DNA of 64,000 bases from Paracraurococcus ruber (GTDB lineage: Bacteria > Pseudomonadota > Alphaproteobacteria > Acetobacterales > Acetobacteraceae): positions 1-64,000 of the forward strand of contig NZ_SMOA01000002.1 of the NCBI RefSeq assembly GCF_004353985.1, given 5' to 3'. This document shows positions 42,431-50,995 of the stretch, piece after piece. The notes beneath the pieces are model-generated. The model was not told the DNA's origin, did not search any database, and worked only from the letters and a program-made list of their open reading frames with translations. Each line of letters starts with the position of its first letter. The stretch's first letter is position 1. Both the position numbers and the translations under genes were made by a program.

Positions 42431-42827
42431 ATGCTGACGGGCGGCTGCCTCCTGCGGCGCGGTGCGGTACGAAGCGGGCGGGGAGCCCTTCCACCAGACC
42501 ATCTGCCATTGCGGCATGTGCCGCAGGGCGGCGGGGGCGCCGATGGTCGCCTGGTTCTCCGTGCCACGGGCCGGGTACCGCGTGGTGCGGGGCGCGCCGG
42601 CGCGCTACGCGTCCAGCGACCGCGCCAACCGGACCTTCTGCGGGACCTGCGGCACCACCCTGACCTTCGAGGACAAGTCCCACCCGCAGGAGATCGACAT
42701 CACCACCGCCAGCCTCGATGACCCGGAGGCGATGCCGCCGCAGGACCACACGCGGGCGGCGGACCGGCTGTCCTGGGTCAAGCTGGCGGACGGGCTGCCG
42801 GAATATCCCGAACTCCGAACGCGGTGA
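42431..42827 (+). pseudogene. GFA (glutathione-dependent formaldehyde-activating) family gene split by a +1 frameshift
   Basis: The zinc-binding GFA fold should begin MLTGGCLCGAVRYEAGGEPFH. The ATG at 42431, six bases after AGGGGAGGA, encodes MLTGGCL but then continues as LRRGAVR. The remainder (RYEAGGEPF, then ICHCGMCRRAAG and FCGTCGTTL) is in another frame through to the stop at 42827. One extra C in CTCCTGCGG (42449-42455) explains the shift and removes the first Cys-x-Cys zinc pair. It may be a recent mutation or a base-calling error; the rest of the gene is intact. Confidence 0.8.
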
Positions 42828-42829
42828 CC

Positions 42830-42891
42830 GGGGAGGGCGCTGCCCTCCCCAGACCCCACCCGCCAGGCCGGCACCCGGCCTGGACCGGTCT
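42830..42891. repeat. nested hairpins between convergent genes, related to copies A/B
   Basis: GGGGAGGGC (42830-42838) pairs with GCCCTCCCC (42842-42850). An inner hairpin AGGCCGG (42865-42871) pairs with CCGGCCT (42875-42881), and AGACC (42851-42855) pairs with GGTCT (42887-42891) around it. The GGGGAGG...CCTCCCC then ACCCC order recalls the left arm of the repeats at 2066 and 15868. It lies between the convergent GFA and dctA ends. Confidence 0.55.
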
Positions 42892-42900
42892 GAGGTTTCC

Positions 42901-44208
42901 CTACTCCGCCGGGCGGCCCAGCGGCGCGATGTCCTCCGCATCATGGCTGCGGGGGCCCTGCGCCAGTTCCTGCCGCAGCCGGGTCCGGTCCAGCTCCCCT
43001 TCCCAGGCGCTGACCGCGACACAGGCCACGCCATTGCCGACCAGGTTGGTCAGGGCCCGGCACTCGCTCATGAACTTGTCGATGCCCACCAGCACCGCCA
43101 GCGCTTGGATCGGGATGTCGGGGATGACCGAGAGCGTCGCCGCCAGCGTCACGAAGCCCGCGCCGGTGACGCCCGAGGCGCCTTTCGAGGTCAGCATGGC
43201 GACCAGCAGGATGGTCAGCTCCTGCCCCAGGGTCAGCTCCGTGTTCGTGGCATAGGCCAGGAACATCGTCGCCAGCGTCATGTAGATGTTGGTGCCGTCC
43301 AGGTTGAAGCTGTAGCCCAGCGGCACCGTCAGCCCCACCACCTGCGGCGCGCAGCCCAGCCGCTGCAGCTTGCGCATGATCTGCGGCAGCACGCTCTCGC
43401 TGCTCGACGTGCCGAGGACGATCAGCAATTCCTCGCGGATATAGGCGATGAAGCGGAGGATCGAGAAGCCGCAGAGCCGGGCGATGGTCCCCAGCACGAT
43501 CAGCACGAAGGCGATCGAGGTCAGGTAGAAGGTCGCCACCAGCTCCCCCAGCTTCAGCAGGGACCCGATGCCATAGGCGCCGATGGTGAAGGCCATGGCG
43601 CCGAAGGCGCCGATGGGCGCCGCCTTCACCACGATCTTGACCACGCCGAAGAAGATCTCGGCCAGCCCGTCCACCACATGGCTCGCCGCCAGCCGCCCCT
43701 TCTCCGGCAGGGCGTTGATGGCGAAGCCGGTCAGCACCGCCAGCAGCAGCACCTGCAGCAGATCGCCATTGGCGAAGGCGCCGATGAAGGTGTTCGGGAT
43801 GATGGCCATGAAATGGCCGACCACGCTGTCCTGCTGCGCCCGTTGCGCATAGGACGCGATGGCCTTGGCATCCAGCTGCGCCACATCGATGTTGAAGCCG
43901 CTGCCGGTCTGGAAGACCTTCGCCACGATCAGGCCGATGGCAAGCGCGAAGGTCGAGACCACCTCGAAATACAGCAGCGCCTTCAGCCCGACGCGGCCGA
44001 CCTTGCTGGCATCCCGCACCGAGGAGATGCCGTGCACCACGGTGCAGAACACCACCGGGGCGATGATCATCTTGATCAGCTTGATGAAGCCGTCGCCCAG
44101 CGGCTTCAGCGCGGCGCCGGTTTCCGGCCAGATCGCGCCCAGGGCGACGCCGATCGCGATGGCAATGAGCACCTGGACATAAAGCAGCGAGAGCCAGCGC
44201 CGGGCCAT
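42901..44208 (-). CDS. dctA: C4-dicarboxylate transporter DctA (DAACS family)
   Basis: A 435-residue sodium/proton:dicarboxylate symporter. It has eight membrane helices and two re-entrant loops. Visible signatures are the serine-rich hairpin [12 protein letters not shown], the [13 protein letters not shown] substrate/cation site in helix 7 and [13 protein letters not shown] near the second hairpin, then NLVGNGVA. It imports succinate, fumarate, malate and related C4 acids. The start at 44208 fits DctA length; an in-frame ATG at 44253 would add 15 residues. It lies 81 bases downstream of the DSD-like gene and may be its cotranscribed importer. Confidence 0.93.
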   Translation of the reverse strand: MARRWLSLLYVQVLIAIAIGVALGAIWPETGAALKPLGDGFIKLIKMIIAPVVFCTVVHGISSVRDASKVGRVGLKALLYFEVVSTFALAIGLIVAKVFQTGSGFNIDVAQLDAKAIASYAQRAQQDSVVGHFMAIIPNTFIGAFANGDLLQVLLLAVLTGFAINALPEKGRLAASHVVDGLAEIFFGVVKIVVKAAPIGAFGAMAFTIGAYGIGSLLKLGELVATFYLTSIAFVLIVLGTIARLCGFSILRFIAYIREELLIVLGTSSSESVLPQIMRKLQRLGCAPQVVGLTVPLGYSFNLDGTNIYMTLATMFLAYATNTELTLGQELTILLVAMLTSKGASGVTGAGFVTLAATLSVIPDIPIQALAVLVGIDKFMSECRALTNLVGNGVACVAVSAWEGELDRTRLRQELAQGPRSHDAEDIAPLGRPAE

Positions 44209-44288
44209 GGCGGTCTTCCCCAAACGACCTCGGAGCGGGCCGTGGGGTCCCATGGAACGCCCGGGATCACACCGGCGTTGCGCCCCGG

Positions 44289-45395
44289 TTACCAGCCATT
44301 CACCCGGTCCCAGACCGCGACGACCTCCCGCCCGTCATCCACGACATGGTAGCGGTCATGCGCCGCCGCGGTCAGGCAGGAATGGTTCGGCAGCACGCGC
44401 AGCCTTGCGCCGACCGGCAGGCGGTCGAAGGGCAGCGGCGCATCGGCCTGGACCTCGCCATGCTCCTGGTAGGCGCGGGCGACCAGCGCCTCCCCCGGCA
44501 GCGGCGCGCCGTCCAGGTCCAGCACCCTGCCGAAACCCCAGTCGCGCGGCGCCGCCTGGGTGCTGCGGTCCTTGGACAGCGCCAGCGCCCCGGCATCCAG
44601 CAGCAGCGTGTTCCGCTCCGGCCGCCGCCCGATGACGGAAGCGAGGACGGTGACGGCGATGTCCTCGGCGGGGTGTGTCGCAAGCTGCGCCTGGAACAGG
44701 TCGCCGAACATGTAGACGCCGGCCCGCACCTCCGTGACGCCGTCCATGCGTTCGGCATGCAGGGCGGTGGGGGAGGATCCCAGCGAGACGACGGGCACCG
44801 CATGGCCCGCCGCGCGCAGGCGTTCGGCCGCGGTCACGATGCCGCGACGCTCGCTCTCGGCGATGGCCGCCATGTCCGCGACGCTGCGGCCAGAATAGCT
44901 GTGCCCGGAATGGGACAGCACGCCGGCGAGGCGCGGGCCCAACATCGCAGCAATCGCTGGCAAGGCGGGGCTGTCCGGCGCGACGCCGCCGCGCGCCTCG
45001 CCCACATCCACCTCCACCAGCGCCGTGACCGGGCCGGGATGGGCGGCGATGGCGCGCGCCGCCTCCACATCGTCGGTGATGACCTTCACCGCCGCGCCGG
45101 CCGCGTTCAGCGCCGCCACCGCATCCAATTTCGCCGGTGTGATGCCGACGGCATAGATCTGGTCGCGCCAGCCGCCCTCGGCGAAGTAGCGCGCCTCGGC
45201 CAAGGTGCTGACGGTGATGGGGCCATGGCCGGGCGCGGCCAGTTCCGCCACCGCACGGCTCTTCGCGGTCTTCAGGTGCGGCCGCAGCCGCAGCCCGGGG
45301 AAGCGCGCGACAGCGGCCTCCATCATCGCCAGGTTGCGCCTCAGCACGCCCAGGTCGAGGACGAGGCAGGGCGTCGGCAGGTCATCGAGGGTCAT
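44289..45395 (-). CDS. fold-type III PLP enzyme, D-serine dehydratase / D-threonine aldolase-like
   Basis: A 368-residue alanine-racemase-fold enzyme. The PLP lysine is K42 in RPHLKTAKS, and the metal site near the C-terminus is H338-x-C340 in PNHSC, the His/Cys pair reported for eukaryotic-type D-serine dehydratase. D-threonine aldolases usually have His/Asp there. The likely reaction is removal of ammonia from, or retro-aldol cleavage of, a D-beta-hydroxy amino acid. The start at 45395 overlaps the MlrC stop by 14 bases. Neighbours (MlrC, threonine-synthase-like, DctA) suggest catabolism of an unusual amino acid derivative. Confidence 0.88.
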   Translation of the reverse strand: MTLDDLPTPCLVLDLGVLRRNLAMMEAAVARFPGLRLRPHLKTAKSRAVAELAAPGHGPITVSTLAEARYFAEGGWRDQIYAVGITPAKLDAVAALNAAGAAVKVITDDVEAARAIAAHPGPVTALVEVDVGEARGGVAPDSPALPAIAAMLGPRLAGVLSHSGHSYSGRSVADMAAIAESERRGIVTAAERLRAAGHAVPVVSLGSSPTALHAERMDGVTEVRAGVYMFGDLFQAQLATHPAEDIAVTVLASVIGRRPERNTLLLDAGALALSKDRSTQAAPRDWGFGRVLDLDGAPLPGEALVARAYQEHGEVQADAPLPFDRLPVGARLRVLPNHSCLTAAAHDRYHVVDDGREVVAVWDRVNGW

Positions 45396-46914
45396 GCGGG
45401 CTCCAGCGGGCCTCCGGGTCCAGCGGCAGGACCGGGCGCGGCAACTTCGTCCAGTGGAAGCGCGACAGGATGGGTGAGGTCAGGCCGGGCGCGTCCACCT
45501 CGACGATCCGGTCGCCGGTGAAGAACTCGTCGAAGCCGCCGCGGAAATGCCCGCGGGACTTCACCACGACGCAGCGCGCCGCGCCGATATCGAGGCCGAG
45601 ATGCTCGAGGAAGGCCGGATCGGCGCATTGCGTGCGGATCGAGATGACGACCACCGTGATCCCGCCGAGGCGGAGCGCCGCGGTCGGACCCAGCGTCATG
45701 GCCGTGCCGGCGAAGATGCCGCGGCGGCCGGTGACGCGGCCGTCCGACAGCGCCACCACCTCGGCCTCGGCCGCGAAGGGATGGCTGAACTCGTCCTCCG
45801 CGCTCAGCGTGCCCTGCGGCCGGTTGAACTGCGCCGTGAAGCGCGCGCCGATGCCTAGCCGGTGCGCCTCCTCCGCCAGCAGCGGATCGTGGATGACGCC
45901 CATCAGGCAGCCCTCGACACCCGCCTCGTGGAAGGCTTCCAGGATATGCATGGTGTTGCCGCGGCCGCCGCCGCCCGGATTGTCCGCCACATCGGCGAAG
46001 GCCAGCGGCACCTTGGTGCCCTTCGCCCGCGCCACCGCCACGTCCAGCGGCGTCAGGTCCGCCACGAAGCGGTCGCGCCTGGCCCAGGCGGCGCGGGCCA
46101 GGCGTTCCGCCATGCTGTCGGCCGAGTCCCGGTCGCTGGCCGTCACCACTACCGCCATGCCGTTGAAGGGCGTGTCGCCATAGGCGAAGCCGCCCATGAC
46201 CGAGACATTCCAGATGGCGGGGTCCAGCGGCGCCAATTCCTGCCCCAGGTCGATCACCTCGGCATAGGGGCCGGCGGCCGTCAGCATCGAGACGGTGGGC
46301 GCCACGATCGGCAGGCGGATCAGCGCGCGATGCGCCCGCTCCCCGGCCAGCAGGCGCCGCAGCAATTGCGCGCTTTCCGCCCCACGCTCCCGCATATCCA
46401 GGTGCGGGTTGGTGCGATAGCCCACGAAGGCGTCGCAGTCTCGCACCATGCCGTCCGAGACATTGGCATGGAGGTCATAGCTGCAGACGAAGGGGACGGG
46501 CCCCAGCACCTCCCGCACCAGGGACTGCACCGCGCCTTCGGGGTCGTCCAGCTCCGTTGTCAGGCCGGCGCCGTGCAGCACGGCATAGACGCCTTCCGCC
46601 TGCCCCCGCAGCGCTTCCAGCCCGGCGCGCCAGCGCGCCATCATGGCCTCGAAGGCGGCGTGCTCCACCGGGCCGTTCGGTTCCGCCATGGCCAGCAGGA
46701 TGGGGCGCGGCTGCCAGGGGCCGGCGGCGTCCATGTCGGCGACGAAGCCCGGCATCTCGCCCAGCGCCCTCGGTGCCGGGCCGCGGGCATCCGTGACGAT
46801 GGCTTCGCCCTCCAGCCAGCAGCGCGTCTCGAAGTCGCGCTGCGTCGCGGGCGGGGCGAAGCGGTTGCACTCGATGGAGAAGCCCAGCAGGGCGATGCGC
46901 GGGCCGCCGGTCAC
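45382..46914 (-). CDS. M81 family metallopeptidase (MlrC-like)
   Basis: A 510-residue protein of the MlrC / M81 family. Microcystinase MlrC cleaves the linear tetrapeptide of microcystin; most homologues have unknown substrates. It shows GFSIECNRFAPP near the N-terminus (E-x-N-x-F family start), YAVLHGAGLT, SYDLHANVSDGM, GYRTNPHLDMRERG and DNPGGGGRGNT. The histidines in DLHANV and NPHLD are candidate zinc ligands. The GTG start at 46914 overlaps the stop of the threonine-synthase-like gene. It lacks a signal peptide, so it is cytosolic. In this operon it may open an imported amide or peptide. Confidence 0.9.
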   Translation of the reverse strand: MTGGPRIALLGFSIECNRFAPPATQRDFETRCWLEGEAIVTDARGPAPRALGEMPGFVADMDAAGPWQPRPILLAMAEPNGPVEHAAFEAMMARWRAGLEALRGQAEGVYAVLHGAGLTTELDDPEGAVQSLVREVLGPVPFVCSYDLHANVSDGMVRDCDAFVGYRTNPHLDMRERGAESAQLLRRLLAGERAHRALIRLPIVAPTVSMLTAAGPYAEVIDLGQELAPLDPAIWNVSVMGGFAYGDTPFNGMAVVVTASDRDSADSMAERLARAAWARRDRFVADLTPLDVAVARAKGTKVPLAFADVADNPGGGGRGNTMHILEAFHEAGVEGCLMGVIHDPLLAEEAHRLGIGARFTAQFNRPQGTLSAEDEFSHPFAAEAEVVALSDGRVTGRRGIFAGTAMTLGPTAALRLGGITVVVISIRTQCADPAFLEHLGLDIGAARCVVVKSRGHFRGGFDEFFTGDRIVEVDAPGLTSPILSRFHWTKLPRPVLPLDPEARWSPHDPR

Positions 46915-48035
46915 AGCGGCAGCCCCAGCAATTCGGCGATGCGCGGCGTGGCTTTCAGCCCGCTGCCGGTCAGCACCACCACCGTCGTCTCGTCCGGGTT
47001 GATCGTGCCCAGCTTCAGCAGCTTGCCGAAGGCGGCGGCGGCCTGGGCGCAGGTGGGTTCCACGTAGATGCCGCTGCGGGCGAGGCCGAGGCAGGCCTGG
47101 CCGATCTCGGCCTCGCTCAGCATCACCGCGCCGCCCTGGGTCAGCCGCAGCACGCCGATGCATTCCCGCAGCCGGATCGGCTGGGCAATGGCCGTGCCCT
47201 CCGCGATGGTCGGCTGGGGCGGCACAGCGTCCAGTTCCAGGAATTCCCGCGCGATCGGCGCGCAGTTCGCCGGTTGCGCGGCGAAGATGCGCGGCAGCCG
47301 GTCGATCTGCCCGGCCCGCAGCAGCTCGGAAAACCCGATGCTGCACCCCAGCACGTTGGACCCGGCGCCGCAGGGGACGATGACATTGTCCGGCGCGCGG
47401 AAGCCCAGATCCTCCCACAGCTCATAGGCCAGGGTCTTGGTGCCCTGCAGGAAGAAGGGGTGCCAGTTGTGGCTGGCGTAGAAGGTGCTGGTGGCCTCGC
47501 GCAGCGCGGCATCGGCGCAGTCCTGCCGGCTGCCGGGAACCAGCTCGATCTCCGCGCCGGATGCGCGGCTCTGCACCGTCTTCGCCGGGGAGGTGCTGGC
47601 CGGCACCATGATCTTCGCCCGCATCCCGCCCGCCGCGGCATAGGCGGCGATGGCGGCGCCGCCATTGCCGCTGCTGTCCTCCAGCACCGCCTCCACCCCC
47701 TGCGCCCGCAGCAGGGAGAGCATGACGGATGCCCCGCGATCCTTGAAGCTGCCGGTCGGCATGAACCATTCGCATTTCAGCAGGGCGGTCGCGCCGCCGA
47801 ACTGGCGCGCCACCAGGGGCGTGCAGCCCTCTCCCATGGTGATGGGCTCGCCCGCCAGCGGCGGCAGGGCGGCGCGGTAGCGCCACAGGCTGCGGGTGCC
47901 GCGCTCCACCTGGTCCGGCGCGATGCCGGGCAGGTCGGTCAGCAGGAGCGGTTCCTGTCCGTCCCCGCACCAGCGGGGGATGTCCAGCGGCCAGGTGCGG
48001 CCGCTGCGGGGGTCGAGATAGGCGAGCGGGTCCAT
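46911..48035 (-). CDS. fold-type II PLP enzyme, threonine synthase-like
   Basis: A 374-residue member of the threonine synthase / ammonia-lyase fold. The PLP lysine is K98 in GSFKDRG, with the substrate loop EDSSGNGGAAIAAYAA and phosphate-binding glycines in CGAGSNVLG. The short N-terminal part resembles the Rieske-less threonine synthase type, but a housekeeping role is doubtful beside MlrC and a DSD-like gene. A lyase or synthase on a hydroxy- or diamino-acid is equally possible. The start at 48035 (MDPLAYLDPR) is 47 bases from the divergent M20 gene, so the two share one promoter region. Confidence 0.85.
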   Translation of the reverse strand: MDPLAYLDPRSGRTWPLDIPRWCGDGQEPLLLTDLPGIAPDQVERGTRSLWRYRAALPPLAGEPITMGEGCTPLVARQFGGATALLKCEWFMPTGSFKDRGASVMLSLLRAQGVEAVLEDSSGNGGAAIAAYAAAGGMRAKIMVPASTSPAKTVQSRASGAEIELVPGSRQDCADAALREATSTFYASHNWHPFFLQGTKTLAYELWEDLGFRAPDNVIVPCGAGSNVLGCSIGFSELLRAGQIDRLPRIFAAQPANCAPIAREFLELDAVPPQPTIAEGTAIAQPIRLRECIGVLRLTQGGAVMLSEAEIGQACLGLARSGIYVEPTCAQAAAAFGKLLKLGTINPDETTVVVLTGSGLKATPRIAELLGLPL

Positions 48036-48082
48036 GCCGCCGAGACTTGCCCTTTCCCCCCGGCCCGGCAAGCTGCCGCGCC

Positions 48083-49183
48083 ATGGAACACCCCGATGCC
48101 GTGGCCCGGCTGGCGGCCGACCTGGTCCGGCTGGACAGCCGCTCCTCCCTCTCCAACCTGGCGGTCGCCGAGCGGATCGAGGCCGAGCTGGCCGGCTTCG
48201 AGATCGAGCGGCTGGACTATGTCGACCCCGCCGGCGTGGCGAAGCGCGCGCTGGTCGCGCATCGCGGCCCGCCCGGCGGCCATGCCCTGTCCGGCCATAT
48301 GGACACGGTGCCCGACACCGGCTGGCAGCAGGATCCCTGGAGCGGGCGCGTCGCTGATGGCGTGCTGCACGGCCTCGGGAGCGTGGACATGAAGGGCGCC
48401 GTCGCCGCCTGCATCCTGGCGGCGAAAGCGGTCCCGGCCGATGTGCCCGCGACGCTGCTGATCACGACGGACGAGGAGACCACGAAGGCCGGCGCCCGGG
48501 CGGTTGCCGGCAGCGCGCTGGCCCGCTCGCTCGGGCTCAAGGGGATCGTGGTGGCGGAGCCGACCGGCCTCGTCCCCGTGCGGGGCCATCGGTCCTCGGC
48601 CAACATCATCGCCACCGCCAGCGGGGTGCAGGCGCATTCCTCGACCGGCCAGGGGATCAATGCGAACTGGGCGCTGATCCCCTTCCTGGCGGAAATGCGG
48701 GACGTCGCGCAGCGGTTGCGGGATGACCCCGCGCTGCAGGATCCCGCCTATGACCCGCCCTTCTGCGACTTCAACCTGGTGCTCGACAACCACGGGACGG
48801 CGGTGAACGTGACGCCGGCCAAGGCCACCGCCCGCATCAAGTTCCGCGCCAGCCGCGGCCTGGACCGCGGGCCGGTCCTGGATGCGGTGCGGGCGGCGGC
48901 GGCGCGGGCCGGCATCGCCCTGGCCATCGCCGAGGAAGGCCCGCCGCCGGAGCTGGCCGCCGACCATCCGCTGATCCGCCTTGCCTGCGACCTCACCGGG
49001 CAGGCGCCGCGAACCGCGCCCTATGGGACCGATGCCTCGGAACTGCAGGGGCTGGCGCCCTGCGTCATCCTCGGCCCCGGCACGATCGAGACGGCGCATA
49101 CGCCACACGAATGCGTGGCGCTCCGCGACCTCGTCGCGGCGGTGCCGTTGTTCGCCCGCATTCTTGCCGCAGCCGTCAGCTAG
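48083..49183 (+). CDS. M20 family metallopeptidase/deacylase (ArgE/DapE type)
   Basis: A 366-residue dinuclear zinc hydrolase. The first metal site is H72-x-D74 in SGHMDTVPDTG, the bridging Asp is D102 in GSVDMKG, and the general base pair is E131-E132 in TTDEETTKAG. Further ligands are expected in VVAEPTG and the C-terminal TAHTPHECV. The inserted dimerisation domain is present. It cleaves N-acyl or dipeptide bonds of amino acids. Divergent from the threonine-synthase-like operon by 47 bases, it probably belongs to the same pathway. CCGCGCC precedes the ATG, with no clear ribosome site. Confidence 0.9.
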   Translation: MEHPDAVARLAADLVRLDSRSSLSNLAVAERIEAELAGFEIERLDYVDPAGVAKRALVAHRGPPGGHALSGHMDTVPDTGWQQDPWSGRVADGVLHGLGSVDMKGAVAACILAAKAVPADVPATLLITTDEETTKAGARAVAGSALARSLGLKGIVVAEPTGLVPVRGHRSSANIIATASGVQAHSSTGQGINANWALIPFLAEMRDVAQRLRDDPALQDPAYDPPFCDFNLVLDNHGTAVNVTPAKATARIKFRASRGLDRGPVLDAVRAAAARAGIALAIAEEGPPPELAADHPLIRLACDLTGQAPRTAPYGTDASELQGLAPCVILGPGTIETAHTPHECVALRDLVAAVPLFARILAAAVS

Positions 49184-49299
49184 CAGCGATGCGGCTGCAA
49201 CGCTTCGCCATGTAACGAAAGGGGTGAACCGCCCCGCCCGGCCCCATATTGGCGCGGAAAGGCTGGCCGGGGCCGATGACCGGCAGGAAGACCAGGACC

Positions 49300-49890
49300 A
49301 TGACCACCGCACGCACCGCCCTCGCCCTGCTGCTGCCGCTTTCCATGGCCGCCTGTGCGGTGGCGCCGCCCAGCGGCCCCTCCGTCCTCGCCCTGCCCGC
49401 CAAGGGAAAGGACCTGGGCCAATTCCAGGCGGAGGACGCGCAATGCCGCACCTACGCCCAGGCGCAGATCGGCATCTCCCCCGGCCAGGCGGCGAACCAG
49501 TCGGCGATCGGCAGCGCCGCCATCGGCACCGGCCTCGGCGCCGCCGCCGGCGCGCTGCTGGGCTCGGCCGGCGGGGCGATGGGCGCGGGCGCGGCGATCG
49601 GCGCCGGGGCGGGGCTGCTGGCCGGCAGCGCCATCGGTGCCGGCAATGCCCAGGCCTCGTCCGGGGCGCTGCAGCAGCGCTACGACAATGCCTATACCCA
49701 GTGCATCGCCAGCACCGGCAACAGCGTGCAGGCGCCGCCGCCGCTGGTGACCGCGGTGCCGGTGGCGCCGGCCTATGCCTACCCCTACCCGGCCTATGGC
49801 TACCCCTACCCCTATCCCTATTACGGGCCGAACGTCTCGCTCGGCTTCGGCTTTTACCGCGGCTATGGCTGGCATGGCCGGCGCTGGTAG
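49300..49890 (+). CDS. glycine-zipper putative lipoprotein
   Basis: A 196-residue envelope protein. The lipoprotein signal MTTARTALALLLPLSMAAC has C19 in the lipobox SMAAC. A glycine-zipper region (AIGTGLGAAAGALLGSAGG, then GAGAAIGAGAGLLAG, about residues 75-110) is followed by a Tyr/Pro-rich repeat tail (PYPAYGYPYPYPYYG) and a Gly-Arg-Trp end. The glycine zipper suggests membrane insertion or oligomerisation. Starts at 49249 and 49276 exist, but 49300 gives a proper signal peptide. The function is unknown. Confidence 0.78.
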   Translation: MTTARTALALLLPLSMAACAVAPPSGPSVLALPAKGKDLGQFQAEDAQCRTYAQAQIGISPGQAANQSAIGSAAIGTGLGAAAGALLGSAGGAMGAGAAIGAGAGLLAGSAIGAGNAQASSGALQQRYDNAYTQCIASTGNSVQAPPPLVTAVPVAPAYAYPYPAYGYPYPYPYYGPNVSLGFGFYRGYGWHGRRW

Positions 49891-49908
49891 CGCCGTCCGA
49901 ACGCCGCG

Positions 49909-50916
49909 CTATTCGAGCTTGAGGTCGAGCTCCTTCACCTTCCGCCCCCAATAGGCGCTTTCCTGCGCCACCGCGGCGGCGAAGGCGCTGCGCGGGCGCT
50001 CCGGCGCCGGCTCCAGCCCGTCATGCGCCAGACGGTCCAGGAAGCGCGGGGTCGCGGCCGCCTTGCGCGCCGCCGCCTCCATCGCGGCCATCTGCTCCGC
50101 CGGCACGCCGACCGGGGCGAAGATGCCGTGCCAGCCGGTGATGACGGTGTTGGGCAGCCCGGCCTCGGCCAGCGTCGGCACCTCGGGGATGGCGGCGATC
50201 CGCTTCGCCCCGGTCACCGCGATGGCGCGCAGGCGGCCTTCCCGCACCAGGGCCAGCGCCGGCGGCGGGGAGGAGAAATTCATCGATACCCGCCCCGCCA
50301 CCACGTCCAGCAGCGCCGGGCCGGTGCCGCGATAGGGCACATGTTCCATCTGCAGCCCGGCGGCTTCCGAGAACAGCACCCCCGCGAGGTGGTTGGCATT
50401 GCCGACCCCGCCGGAGGAATAGGTGACGTCGCCGGCCTTCTGCCGCTTCACCCAGGCGATCAGCTCCGCCAGGGTCCGCGCCGGCACGTCCGGATGCACC
50501 ACCAGGACATACTGGTAGGAGGAGACCTGCGCCACCGGCTGCAGCGCCGCCGCCAGGTCCAGCCGGTCGGCGGTCTGCAGATGCGGGTTGACCACGATGT
50601 TGGTGGAGACGGCGAAGAGCAGCGTCGCGCCGTCCGGCCGCGACCGCGCCACCTGAACGCTGCCGACATGCCCGGCCGCGCCGCCGCGGTTGTCCACCAC
50701 AACGGTGCGCGCCATCGCCTCGGCGAACAGGGGCGCGAATTCCCGCGCGACGATGTCGGTCCCGCCGCCCGCGGCATAGGGCACCACCATGGTGACGGGC
50801 CGCGCCGCCTGGGCCCGGGCCGGGCCGGCGGCGAGGGCACCGACGCCGACGCCGGCGCCGAAGCCGGCGCCGAGCCCGGCGAGCGCGCCGCGGCGGGTGA
50901 GGGTCGGGGCGGTCAT
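49909..50916 (-). CDS. tripartite tricarboxylate transporter substrate-binding protein (Bug/TctC)
   Basis: A 335-residue Bug protein with a long signal sequence (LTRRGALAGLGAGFGAGVGVGALAAGPARAQ, RR motif near residue 8). It continues with RPVTMVVPYAAGGGTDIVARE, DNRGGAAGHVGSVQ, EHVPYRGTGPALLDVVAG and PTLAEAGLPNT. It is convergent with the glycine-zipper gene and follows the SDR at 51727 by 79 bases on the same strand, so the two may be cotranscribed. The ligand is unknown. Confidence 0.92.
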   Translation of the reverse strand: MTAPTLTRRGALAGLGAGFGAGVGVGALAAGPARAQAARPVTMVVPYAAGGGTDIVAREFAPLFAEAMARTVVVDNRGGAAGHVGSVQVARSRPDGATLLFAVSTNIVVNPHLQTADRLDLAAALQPVAQVSSYQYVLVVHPDVPARTLAELIAWVKRQKAGDVTYSSGGVGNANHLAGVLFSEAAGLQMEHVPYRGTGPALLDVVAGRVSMNFSSPPPALALVREGRLRAIAVTGAKRIAAIPEVPTLAEAGLPNTVITGWHGIFAPVGVPAEQMAAMEAAARKAAATPRFLDRLAHDGLEPAPERPRSAFAAAVAQESAYWGRKVKELDLKLE

Positions 50917-50995
50917 GCAGGATCTCCCGGCTGGTTGCTGCGGGAGTGCCGCAGCCCGGGGGGCGAAGGCAAGCCCGCCCGCCCCGGCGCCATCC

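Noticed and set aside
47939-49951. A minus-strand open frame of 670 codons opposite the M20 gene
   Set aside because: M20 metal-binding motifs are complete on the plus strand; the minus frame is low complexity.
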